Shown here piece by piece: positions 6,231 through 11,353 of a stretch of DNA of 11,353 nucleotides (its first letter is position 1; every line of letters begins with the position of its first letter). Under the pieces are notes generated by a model. It searched no databases and was not told the origin of the DNA. It worked only from the letters and a program-made list of their open reading frames with translations. This DNA comes from Candidatus Bathyarchaeota archaeon B23 (GTDB lineage: Archaea > Thermoproteota > Bathyarchaeia > TCS64 > B23). A program made the position numbers and the translations under genes. The DNA lies in NCBI GenBank assembly GCA_001593875.1, contig LUCA01000012.1:1-11353 (forward strand). The letters are read 5' to 3'.

Positions 6231-7562
6231 ATGGAGGCACCTAGGATCATCACACCCCCGCCGGGGCCCAAGTCCCGAGCCCTCTTGGAGGGGCGGGACC
6301 GCTACGTGCCGCCGGGCGTCTACCTCGTCCTCCCCATCGCCATAGAGAGGGCTGAGGGGGCCGTCATCCGAGACCTAGATGGGAACACCTACATCGACTT
6401 CACCTCGGGGATAGGGGTGATGAGCCTCGGCCACTGCCGGGGGGAGATCGTCGACGCCATCTGTCAGCAGGCCAGGAGGCTGATACACAGCTGCATCCAC
6501 GTCGCCAACTACGAGCCCTACATAGAGCTGGCGAGGAGGCTGACGGAGATAACGCCGGGGGACTTCGAGAAGAGGACGCTGCTGCTGAACAGTGGAGCCG
6601 AGGCGGTGGAGAACGCCGTCAAGATCGTCCGACAGCGAACCGGGCGGCCGGGCGTCATCAGCTTCGAGAACAGCTTCCACGGCCGCACCTACATGGCGAT
6701 GACGCTCACCGGTAAGTGGGACCCCTACAAGGTGGGCTTCGCCCCCTTCGTCCCAGGCGTCTACATGGCCCCCTACGCCTACTGCTATCGATGCCCCCTC
6801 CACCTCGAATACCCAGACTGCGGATTGGCCTGCATCGACTACATAGAGAAGGAGATGCTGAAGACCAGGGTCAGGCCCCACGAGGTGGGGGCCGTCATCG
6901 CCGAGCCGGTTCAGGGGGAGGGCGGCTTCGTTGCCCCGCCGCCGGACTACTTCAAGGAGCTCAAGAGGCTCTGCGAGGAACATGGGTTTAGGCTCATCAT
7001 CGATGAGATCCAAACCGGCTTCGGCAGAACCGGGAGGATGTGGGCCATCGAGCACTACGGCGTCGAGCCGGACCTGATGACGATGGCTAAGGCCCTGGCG
7101 TCGGGGCTGCCCCTCAGCGCCGTCGTCGGCAGCGAGGAGCTCATGGGTGGGGTCTACCCCGGCTCCCTCGGCGGCACCTACGGCGGCAATCCCATCGCCT
7201 GCTCCGCAGCCCTGAAGGTCATCGAGATCATGGAGCGGGAGCGGATACCGGAGAGGGCCGCCGAGCTGGGCGTGAAGCTCAGGCGACGCCTGGAGGAGCT
7301 GAGGGAGCGCCACGAGGTGGTGGGAGACGTCAGGGGGCTGGGACCCATGCTGGCCATAGAGCTGGTCGGGGATCGGGGGACGAGGGAGCCCTACTCCGAG
7401 GCGGCCTCGAAGGTGGTGAAGGAGGCCCTCTCGAGGGGGCTGCTCCTCCTCAAGGCGGGACTCTACGGCAACTGTGTGAGGCTGCATCCGCCGCTGACGA
7501 TAGAGGAGGAGCTGCTGGACAGGGGGATGGCCATCCTCGACGAGGCGTTGAGAGCCCTCTAA
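6231..7562 (+). CDS. Class III PLP aminotransferase (4-aminobutyrate/ornithine type, or amino-acid racemase)
   Basis: Cytoplasmic PLP enzyme of fold type I, 443 residues from the preferred ATG. Numbering from the upstream ATG at 6216: NSGAEAVENAVK (125-136) binds PLP phosphate, HGRTY (155-159), DEIQTGFGRTG (263-273) with D263 contacting the pyridine nitrogen, and MAKALASGLP with Schiff-base lysine K292, then TYGGNPIACSAA (321-332). A CYRCPLHLEYPDCGLAC segment (190-206) with four cysteines is typical of an archaeal subgroup containing 4-aminobutyrate/ornithine aminotransferases and broad amino-acid racemases, so transaminase versus racemase is undecided. ATG at 6231 has AGGAGGGG directly upstream; ATG at 6216 would give five more residues and a near-leaderless start behind the AT-rich GGTTATCTACAT at 6192-6203. 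A T-run follows the stop. Confidence 0.9.
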   Translation: MEAPRIITPPPGPKSRALLEGRDRYVPPGVYLVLPIAIERAEGAVIRDLDGNTYIDFTSGIGVMSLGHCRGEIVDAICQQARRLIHSCIHVANYEPYIELARRLTEITPGDFEKRTLLLNSGAEAVENAVKIVRQRTGRPGVISFENSFHGRTYMAMTLTGKWDPYKVGFAPFVPGVYMAPYAYCYRCPLHLEYPDCGLACIDYIEKEMLKTRVRPHEVGAVIAEPVQGEGGFVAPPPDYFKELKRLCEEHGFRLIIDEIQTGFGRTGRMWAIEHYGVEPDLMTMAKALASGLPLSAVVGSEELMGGVYPGSLGGTYGGNPIACSAALKVIEIMERERIPERAAELGVKLRRRLEELRERHEVVGDVRGLGPMLAIELVGDRGTREPYSEAASKVVKEALSRGLLLLKAGLYGNCVRLHPPLTIEEELLDRGMAILDEALRAL

Positions 7563-7564
7563 CC

Positions 7565-7569
7565 TTTTT
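7565..7569 (+). terminator. T-run between convergent genes
   Basis: Five T residues follow the aminotransferase stop by two bases and directly abut the stop codon of the convergent peptidase gene. It suits termination of the plus-strand transcript; no hairpin is evident. Confidence 0.3.
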
Positions 7570-8331
7570 CTAACCCCTCAACAGCCTGAAGACCCACCAG
7601 AGGGGGATGTCGCCCAGGAGGAGGGAGACGGCTAGGCCTAGGGCTATGAAGAGGAGGAAGGGGAGCGTGGAGGAGACCCAGACCTCGGAGAGGCCGGCCT
7701 CCCGCAGCTCCCGGAGGACCCTCCAAGCCTCCTCGTCGCTCTCCAGGCTGGGCATCAACACAAGCCTCCTGGAGCCCCCCTCCAGGACCTCCAGGGGGTA
7801 GTCGAAGGGGGGGCCACGGACGGAGCCTAGGGGCTTCCTCAAGCCCGTGAGGAGGACGAGGAGCTTCCTCCACCAGGGGTCGCTGAGGCCCTCGAAGAGG
7901 TCGACGCCCCTCAGAGCTCCCAGGAGGTTTCGGAGGAGGATGGGGAGGGAGAGGGAGGCCCCCATGAGGACGGAGTTGGAGAAGACCGTCAGGGGATATA
8001 GAGGTGAGGTGACGCCTAGGAGGGGGTTGAAGCTGGGGGGGTGGGGTAGGAGCAGTGAGAGGGCGGCGAAGGCCTTGAAGTCCGCCCCCCCGAAGAGGCC
8101 GAGGTAGGCGATGACGTAGGCCAAGAGGGTTGAGACGGCGACGGAGGCGAGGAGGGGCAGGGGGCGATAGAGGCCTCGGAGGACGTCGTGGAGGTTGAGG
8201 ACGAGGCCCAGGGCGCCGCCCACCAGCCAGACCTCGTCGGGGACCTCCCTCGTCCTCACATCCAACACTGAGGCGAGGAGGAGCATCCCCAGGGAGACGG
8301 CCAGCCTGAGGGCTTCAACGATGGAGGGCAA
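7570..8331 (-). CDS. Archaeal A24 prepilin/preflagellin peptidase
   Basis: Membrane aspartyl protease that cleaves the short signal peptide of archaellins or type IV pilins. The 253 residues show the two catalytic aspartates in their usual places: D24 at the end of the first helix in SVLDVRTREVPDEVW, and D84 in GGADFKAF, the GxGD-type motif at a helix start. About six hydrophobic helices are present, with a soluble segment (about 150-222) before the last helix, the layout of the archaeal FlaK/PibD type rather than bacterial PilD, which carries an N-terminal cysteine/methyltransferase domain. The start is TTG at 8331, with no clear ribosome-binding site, and a TATA-like TTAA 25-28 bases upstream implies a leaderless mRNA. 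That box lies inside an 18-bp palindrome. No pilin or archaellum genes are nearby, so the substrate is unknown. Confidence 0.87.
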   Translation of the reverse strand: MPSIVEALRLAVSLGMLLLASVLDVRTREVPDEVWLVGGALGLVLNLHDVLRGLYRPLPLLASVAVSTLLAYVIAYLGLFGGADFKAFAALSLLLPHPPSFNPLLGVTSPLYPLTVFSNSVLMGASLSLPILLRNLLGALRGVDLFEGLSDPWWRKLLVLLTGLRKPLGSVRGPPFDYPLEVLEGGSRRLVLMPSLESDEEAWRVLRELREAGLSEVWVSSTLPFLLFIALGLAVSLLLGDIPLWWVFRLLRG

Positions 8332-8348
8332 CCCAGAGATCGTAAGCC

Positions 8349-8366
8349 AAACCCCTTAAGGGGTTT
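8349..8366. promoter_or_regulatory. Perfect 18-bp palindrome over the peptidase promoter
   Basis: AAACCCCTTAAGGGGTTT is its own reverse complement. Its centre, CTTAAG, falls about 26 bases upstream of the TTG start at 8331, the place expected for the TATA box of a leaderless gene. A protein bound here would block TBP/TFB, so a repressor site is plausible. The plan CCCC-TTAA-GGGG resembles the CCCCC-TATA-GGGGG palindrome at 1194-1213. Confidence 0.55.
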
Positions 8367-8390
8367 CCCCCAATCGGCGACCCCTCCGAA

Positions 8391-8403
8391 ATCGTTAATA
8401 TCC
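8391..8403 (+). promoter_or_regulatory. TATA-like promoter element upstream of the tiny ORF and nfo
   Basis: TCGTTAATATCCT is the only AT-rich box between the divergent peptidase gene and nfo. Counting about 25 bases downstream leads to 8421, the ATG of the tiny ORF, suggesting a leaderless transcript that continues into nfo. Confidence 0.45.
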
Positions 8404-8420
8404 TCCGATCTCCCTCATCG

Positions 8421-8532
8421 ATGACGATGGAGGAGAGCCTCCTAGAGGCCGTGGGGAGGTGGGATAGATGAACTGCGAGAACTCCCCGAGGACATCCTCC
8501 TCTCGGCCGAGGAATACCTGAGGATTAGATAG
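8421..8532 (+). pseudogene. Tiny ORF split by a +1 frame change, directly before nfo
   Basis: From ATG at 8421 the frame reads MTMEESLLEAVGRWDR and stops at TGA (8469-8471). If one base is skipped at AGA-TGA, the sequence continues as ELRELPEDILLSAEEYLRIR and stops at TAG (8530-8532), immediately before an ATG that opens the nfo frame. The joined 36-residue product would be an acidic, helix-prone peptide. It has a matching leaderless promoter. I do not recognise it. It may be a decayed small gene, a sequencing error in a real small gene, or a +1 shifted gene. Confidence 0.35.
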
Positions 8533-8574
8533 ATGGATAGAGGGAGAAGAGCCTACAGAGGCTTGAGCAGGGCT

Positions 8575-9432
8575 ATGAGGTTCGGCTTCCACATCTCCAT
8601 CAAGGGCTCCATAGATAGGGCCGTCGACAGAGCCCTGAGGATCGGATGTGACACCTTCCAGCTCTTCACCAGAAACCCCCGAAGCTGGGGCACCACGCCC
8701 CTGGAGGATGAGGAGGTGGAGGCCTTCAAGGCGAAGCTACGGCGGAGTCGTCTTCAGCCGGTCTTCTCCCACATGCCCTACATACTCAACCTCGCCTCCC
8801 CATACCCGGAGATCTATAGGAGGTCGATAGAGTCGCTGGAGGAGGAGATAAGGCGATGTGAGGCCCTTGGGGTGAGGTACATCGTCACGCATCTAGGCAG
8901 CCATAGGGGGGCGGGAGGCGGGGAGGGGGTGAGGAGGGTGGCGGAGGCCGTCTCCACGGCCCTCAGGGAGACCGACGGCGAGGTCCTCATCCTCTTGGAG
9001 AATGGCTCGGGGGCGGGAACCCAGGTGGGCTCGAGATTCGAGGAGCTGGGGGAGATGCTGAGGTTGATAGGGGATGAGAGGGCCGCCGTCTGCCTGGACA
9101 CCTGCCACGCCTTCGCCGCCGGCTACGAGTGGAGAAACCCCGAAGGCCTGGAGGAGACGATGGAGAACTTCCAGGAGGCGGTGGGCTTCGAGAACCTCAT
9201 CCTCCTCCACCTAAACGACTCCATAGGCCGACGGGGATCAGGCATCGACCACCACGAACACATAGGCCTGGGAGAGATCGGCGAGGAGGGCTTCAGGCTC
9301 ATCCTAAACCACAGCCAGATACGGAGACTGCCCATCATCATGGAGACCCCCATCGACGAGCGGAGGACGGACCAGGAGAACCTGAGGAAGGCCAAGGAGC
9401 TCGCAGGCCTCCTCCAAGGAGGGGAAGATTAA
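8575..9432 (+). CDS. nfo: Endonuclease IV (AP endonuclease, TIM barrel)
   Basis: DNA repair enzyme that cuts 5' to abasic sites using three zinc ions. The 285-residue chain from the chosen Met has the family pattern: MRFGFHISIKGSIDRAVDRA at the N-terminus, THLGSHRGAG with the zinc-binding His, ILLENGSGAGTQVGS with the metal Glu, CLDTCHAFAAGY with Asp and His ligands, LHLNDS, DHHEHIGLGEIG, and the final METP Glu. All expected ligand motifs are present, so it should be active. The frame is open from an ATG at 8533, but those 14 extra residues (MDRGRRAYRGLSRA) are not in the family; the start at 8575 gives the canonical N-terminus, though its ribosome-binding site is weak (GCAGGG). It is probably transcribed with the tiny ORF just upstream. 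The stop codon overlaps the TATA-like box of the tRNA gene. Confidence 0.95.
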   Translation: MRFGFHISIKGSIDRAVDRALRIGCDTFQLFTRNPRSWGTTPLEDEEVEAFKAKLRRSRLQPVFSHMPYILNLASPYPEIYRRSIESLEEEIRRCEALGVRYIVTHLGSHRGAGGGEGVRRVAEAVSTALRETDGEVLILLENGSGAGTQVGSRFEELGEMLRLIGDERAAVCLDTCHAFAAGYEWRNPEGLEETMENFQEAVGFENLILLHLNDSIGRRGSGIDHHEHIGLGEIGEEGFRLILNHSQIRRLPIIMETPIDERRTDQENLRKAKELAGLLQGGED

Positions 9433-9437
9433 AATCG
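9425..9437 (+). promoter_or_regulatory. TATA-like element for tRNA-Thr
   Basis: AAGATTAAAATCG lies about 25-35 bases upstream of the mature tRNA 5' end and overlaps the nfo stop codon (9430-9432). It is the only AT-rich box between the two genes. Confidence 0.5.
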
Positions 9438-9461
9438 GCGACGCCCACGAATAGATCACGA

Positions 9462-9536
9462 GCCCCGGTGGCTTAGCCTGGTTAAAGCGTCTGCTTGGTA
9501 AGCAGGAGATCGCGGGTTCAAATCCCGCCCGGGGCT
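9462..9536 (+). tRNA. tRNA-Thr (anticodon GGT)
   Basis: A complete cloverleaf can be drawn. Acceptor GCCCCGG pairs with CCGGGGC, with discriminator T, as known for archaeal tRNA-Thr. The D arm has GCTT/AAGC with an AGCCTGGTTA-type loop, the anticodon stem is TCTGC/GCAGG around loop TTGGTAA (anticodon GGT at 9497-9499), and the T arm is GCGGG TTCAAAT CCCGC. The 3' CCA is not encoded (TAAG follows), so it is added after transcription. No intron is present. It reads threonine codons ACC and ACU. Confidence 0.95.
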
Positions 9537-9547
9537 TAAGGATTTTA

Positions 9548-9563
9548 CTTAACTCCAGTTAAG
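9548..9563. repeat. Inverted repeat just after tRNA-Thr
   Basis: CTTAACT-CC-AGTTAAG has perfect 7-bp arms with a 2-base centre, 12 bases beyond the tRNA 3' end and next to the T-rich GATTTTACTT. It could help end tRNA transcription or be a protein site for the downstream gene; its position also fits an attachment-site region. Confidence 0.45.
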
Positions 9564-9614
9564 AGTTGGATTGTTCTCGAGACTCGGCGCTATCTTCATA
9601 TCGATGGCCTACCG

Positions 9615-10373
9615 ATGATGACTCGGAGGAGGATGGGGAGAGTTAGCTGGTGGAAGGGTTTTGTGGTGATCCTATCAATAGGGATCTTGGTTATCTCAGG
9701 TCTTTACGTCGATGTCTTAAATCGACTTCAGGAGCAGCGGATAGAACTCGGAAGATTGAGGGGGGAGCTTGAGAGCCTGAAGGAGGGATACGATAGATTA
9801 GCGGGTCTCCCCGAACTCGTAAATCTATCAATCAGGAATCCCGTTACGCATCTATATGGTTCTAGACTCTACATCGTCTCAGGCTATTGTCTGAATTATT
9901 GGCATTTGTTGAGTGATTCGAGGATTGACCGTAGTATCCATGGCTTCTACACAGTCTTCTACGCCCCACTAGACAATCTAACCCTCAAGATGTACCTCTT
10001 CGTATATCCAACAGGTGTGGTGCAGGTTCCCCTGACTCTTCAGATTGGGAACGCCCTAAGAGGCGAGTCAGGCATCATGGTTGAGAAGAGGCTCAACTAT
10101 ACTGTCTGGCAGTCTCCTGTTATATGGTCTGTGAACGCCACCGAGAACAGAGCATACGAGGTCACCCTACCCACAAGAGGCTGGTATACCCTAAGTATGA
10201 CGGGGCCTATCCAGAGGACAAGTAGCGGCGCTGTAAAATATTGGTGTTTTATAGGGAAGAGATTTGTGAATGGAACCTGGCAGTGGATCGAACATGTTCA
10301 AGCCTGGGTCGACTTCCAACTCCTAAAGAACGGGAAACCCATCCTCTTCGCGGTATTGAGAAGATACGAATAA
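9615..10373 (+). CDS. Membrane-anchored coiled-coil surface protein, unknown function
   Basis: I do not recognise this 252-residue protein. It has a short basic N-terminus (MMTRRRMGRVSWWKG), one hydrophobic helix (about 15-33) as signal anchor, a charged heptad-like stretch (about 34-62, LNRLQEQRIELGRLRGEL) likely to form a coiled coil, and a C-terminal domain rich in aromatic and beta-type residues, predicted outside the cell. Five N-glycosylation sequons lie in that domain (N70-L-S, N121-L-T, N161-Y-T, N174-A-T, N219-G-T), consistent with an exported glycoprotein. There is no second membrane segment. The true start may be the ATG at 9633, which has GGAGGAGG at 9625-9632. Its codon use is visibly more AT-rich and varied than that of the genes before the tRNA, so it may have been acquired. 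Real gene likely; function unknown. Confidence 0.75.
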   Translation: MMTRRRMGRVSWWKGFVVILSIGILVISGLYVDVLNRLQEQRIELGRLRGELESLKEGYDRLAGLPELVNLSIRNPVTHLYGSRLYIVSGYCLNYWHLLSDSRIDRSIHGFYTVFYAPLDNLTLKMYLFVYPTGVVQVPLTLQIGNALRGESGIMVEKRLNYTVWQSPVIWSVNATENRAYEVTLPTRGWYTLSMTGPIQRTSSGAVKYWCFIGKRFVNGTWQWIEHVQAWVDFQLLKNGKPILFAVLRRYE

Positions 10374-10474
10374 GAATTCTCTAGGCGAGCATCTACAATA
10401 CTCCCCTACACCCTGCTATGCGTCCTGGGAAGTCGAGGAGTTAAATCCTGGTAGTAAGCAAGACGGTGATCGAC

Positions 10475-10530
10475 AGCCTCATTTGACACCTATAAGCTTC
10501 AGTGAGGCTTCTACGGTGCTTTTTTATTTT
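10475..10530 (+). terminator. Hairpin followed by T-run
   Basis: AGCCTCATT (10475-10483) can pair with AGTGAGGCT (10501-10509) in a 9-bp stem containing one G-T pair and a 17-base loop. After 10 further bases comes a T-rich run (10520-10530, TTTTTTATTTT). It could end transcription from the upstream surface-protein gene, or be the 3' end of a small RNA; the hairpin-to-T distance is longer than in a bacterial intrinsic terminator. Confidence 0.4.
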
Positions 10531-10546
10531 AAAAAGTTAAAAATTA

Positions 10547-10559
10547 AAGATTATATATG
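10547..10559 (+). promoter_or_regulatory. TATA-like box before the decayed ORF
   Basis: AAGATTATATATG stands about 25 bases upstream of the GTG-GTG pair (10573-10578). It is a good TATA match, but the region is so AT-rich that a chance match is possible. Confidence 0.35.
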
Positions 10560-10572
10560 TGCTTGAGTTTTA

Positions 10573-10861
10573 GTGGTGAAATATGTTGCGAAATCTTATA
10601 TGTATGTGGAAGCTTTTCTTGATGAGGATTACATAAAGAGATTTGAATTGGATTTAGAAGATCATTTTGAAGCGTGACAAACCGAGAACTAGAGAGTATT
10701 GGTGATTCAGATAAGTCCTTTTGGATTGGTAAAATGAATTTTATTTAAGAGATGTTTTATCAAGATTGGGTATGGATTATTACAACAAAATTACATTATA
10801 GGAGAGTGCCAAATTTAGATGAGAAAGATGCTAGAGAATTACATCAATTGTTACGAAAACT
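10573..10861 (+). pseudogene. Decayed AT-rich ORF of unknown origin
   Basis: A frame from GTG at 10573 reads VVKYVAKSYMYVEAFLDEDY and on to LEDHFEA, stopping at TGA (10675-10677). In another frame the sequence continues with NRELESIGDSDKSFWIGKMN-FI, meets TAA at 10747-10749, and goes on as EMFYQDWVWIITTKLHYRRV up to LHQLLRKL near 10860. One frameshift and one in-frame stop would therefore join about 95 residues. It is charged and amphipathic, with no motif I can name. Base composition is far more AT-rich than the rest of the window, suggesting foreign origin. It may be the remnant of a mobile-element or defence-related gene, or chance open frames in AT-rich DNA. Confidence 0.35.
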
Positions 10862-11227
10862 ATGGGCTTCCCGTGAGTGTAAGAGGCTCTCAAGAATACT
10901 CCAGCGAGGATACGCTGTTGAGGGAGGCCTATGTCGAGAGGCTATAGACCTCGTGGCCCCCTCCCTTCCCCCCTACGAGGTCTTAAACGCATTGAAGTAT
11001 TCATCAGCATTTCCCTGAAAGCTGTAGAGACGACAATGAGGGAGGGGGTAACCCTCTACGATGCGGCCTACGTGGCATTAGCACAGCATCTAGGGGTCAA
11101 ACTCTACACAGCGGATGAAAGACTCCTAAGGAAGATGGGGGAGAGCCCCCTAATTGAGCATATAATGATGAGGTTTAAACCTCCCCGAAAAGGGGATGAC
11201 ATAACTATCCCTCATCAACTAACCTAA
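10862..11227 (+). pseudogene. vapC: VapC-like PIN-domain toxin pseudogene
   Basis: Remnant of a VapC ribonuclease toxin, spread over three frames. First, EYSSEDTLLREAYVER (10894-10941) matches the segment after the first PIN helix. Next, in another frame, IDLVAPSLPPYEVLNALKYS (10944-11003) is the very typical middle part with the conserved Glu. In a third frame, REGVTLYDAAYVALAQHLG and VKLYTADERLL (within 11038-11140) carry the two later acidic positions of the PIN site. About 25-30 residues usually found between ALKYS and REGVTLYDA are missing, and the N-terminal catalytic DAS is degraded (WAS at about 10865). With frame changes near 10940 and 11015 plus a deletion, it cannot encode an active toxin. 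No VapB antitoxin gene is recognisable upstream. GC content returns to near that of the chromosome from about here. Confidence 0.85.
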
Positions 11228-11257
11228 TCCTATGGGCGGTCTTTCACAGCTTACATC

Positions 11258-11353
11258 TCACCTAAAGCCCCTCTGAATGCTATTCATAATGCGCCTAATC
11301 TCATCCTCAACGTCTCTTGGGAGAGGTTCAGGTTGATGATCCCTCAAAAGCCT
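11258..11353 (-). CDS. C-terminus of an MttB-like (trimethylamine methyltransferase family) protein, partial
   Basis: The last 96 bases of the window form an open minus-strand frame of 31 residues plus TGA (11258-11260), continuing beyond the right edge. It reads RLLRDHQPEPLPRDVEDEIR followed by RIMNSIQRGFR. The pattern L-x-x-[HY]-x-P-x-P-L-x-x-x-V-x-x-E-[IL]-x-x-I is common at the C-terminus of MttB family corrinoid methyltransferases, which demethylate trimethylamine, glycine betaine or similar amines onto a corrinoid protein. The piece is short, so the assignment rests on this pattern alone. It is convergent with the vapC remnant, with 30 bases between the stops. Confidence 0.5.
   Translation of the reverse strand, partial: RLLRDHQPEPLPRDVEDEIRRIMNSIQRGFR

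Larger units (their letters stand above)
10374..10572. other. Non-coding stretch with strong change in composition
   Basis: No convincing gene is present. The first 100 bases have mixed composition with many short interrupted frames; after about 10518 the sequence becomes extremely AT-rich. It contains a hairpin followed by a T-run and then a TATA-like box, described separately. Confidence 0.5.

Noticed and set aside
6375..7487. Minus-strand open frame of 370 codons opposite the aminotransferase
   Set aside because: Antisense shadow; no promoter, no motifs, Q/H/P/L-rich composition.
8502..8511. CTCGGCCGAG palindrome upstream of nfo
   Set aside because: Only 10 bp, GC-only core in GC-rich DNA and inside the tiny ORF; expected by chance.
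10458..10484. AAGACGGTGATCGACAGC reads KTVIDS, like the first catalytic segment of a VapC toxin
   Set aside because: Only eight residues before a stop, and about 380 bases of unrelated AT-rich DNA separate it from the vapC remnant; a split vapC is possible but a chance match is as likely.
9536..11353. Direct repeat of the tRNA-Thr 3' end marking an integrated element
   Set aside because: No copy of the T-arm/acceptor sequence was found by eye in the rest of the window.
1..11353. CRISPR array
   Set aside because: No set of regularly spaced direct repeats is visible anywhere in the window.

Overview
This window reads as archaeal chromosome. Several genes appear leaderless, with a TATA-like box about 25-30 bp upstream of the start codon. 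The single tRNA has no encoded CCA. The gene set includes an archaeal preflagellin/prepilin-type peptidase, an Ost3/Ost6-like membrane protein, an archaeal-type class III aminotransferase and a VapC remnant. Coding up to about 9.54 kb is very GC-rich, with C/G at most third codon positions and AGG/AGA arginine codons. I infer a TACK-type lineage, possibly Bathyarchaeia-like, but no marker gene in the window proves it.

Left part (1-2767): on the minus strand lie gcvT (glycine cleavage T protein) and a 55-residue zinc-ribbon gene with a TTG start. Diverging from them on the plus strand is a three-helix membrane protein resembling the membrane part of Ost3/Ost6, followed by a beta-hydroxyacid/semialdehyde dehydrogenase. 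One AT-rich box at about 1394-1405 can serve as the TATA element for both diverging genes. A perfect 20-bp palindrome (1194-1213) sits just upstream of the gcvT promoter.

Middle part (2769-8331): an ornithine-carbamoyltransferase-like enzyme follows the dehydrogenase at one-base spacing. It keeps the carbamoyl-phosphate motifs but has several changed residues at the amino-acid site. Next come an MFS transporter, two vitamin-type ECF S components (the first RibU-like), each with its own promoter, and a class III aminotransferase. Convergent to that is an A24 prepilin peptidase, whose promoter is covered by a perfect 18-bp palindrome similar to the one near gcvT. The dehydrogenase, aminotransferase and carbamoyltransferase suggest amino-acid or omega-amino-acid metabolism.

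Right part (8395-11353): a tiny ORF split by a +1 frameshift precedes nfo (endonuclease IV), then tRNA-Thr(GGT). Directly after the tRNA the base composition changes: a membrane-anchored, coiled-coil surface protein with five N-glycosylation sequons, an AT-rich tract with a hairpin plus T-run and a decayed ORF, and a vapC toxin pseudogene broken by two frame changes and a deletion. The last 96 bases encode, on the minus strand, the C-terminus of a protein resembling the MttB (trimethylamine methyltransferase) family. The segment after the tRNA looks like an accessory, decaying region.
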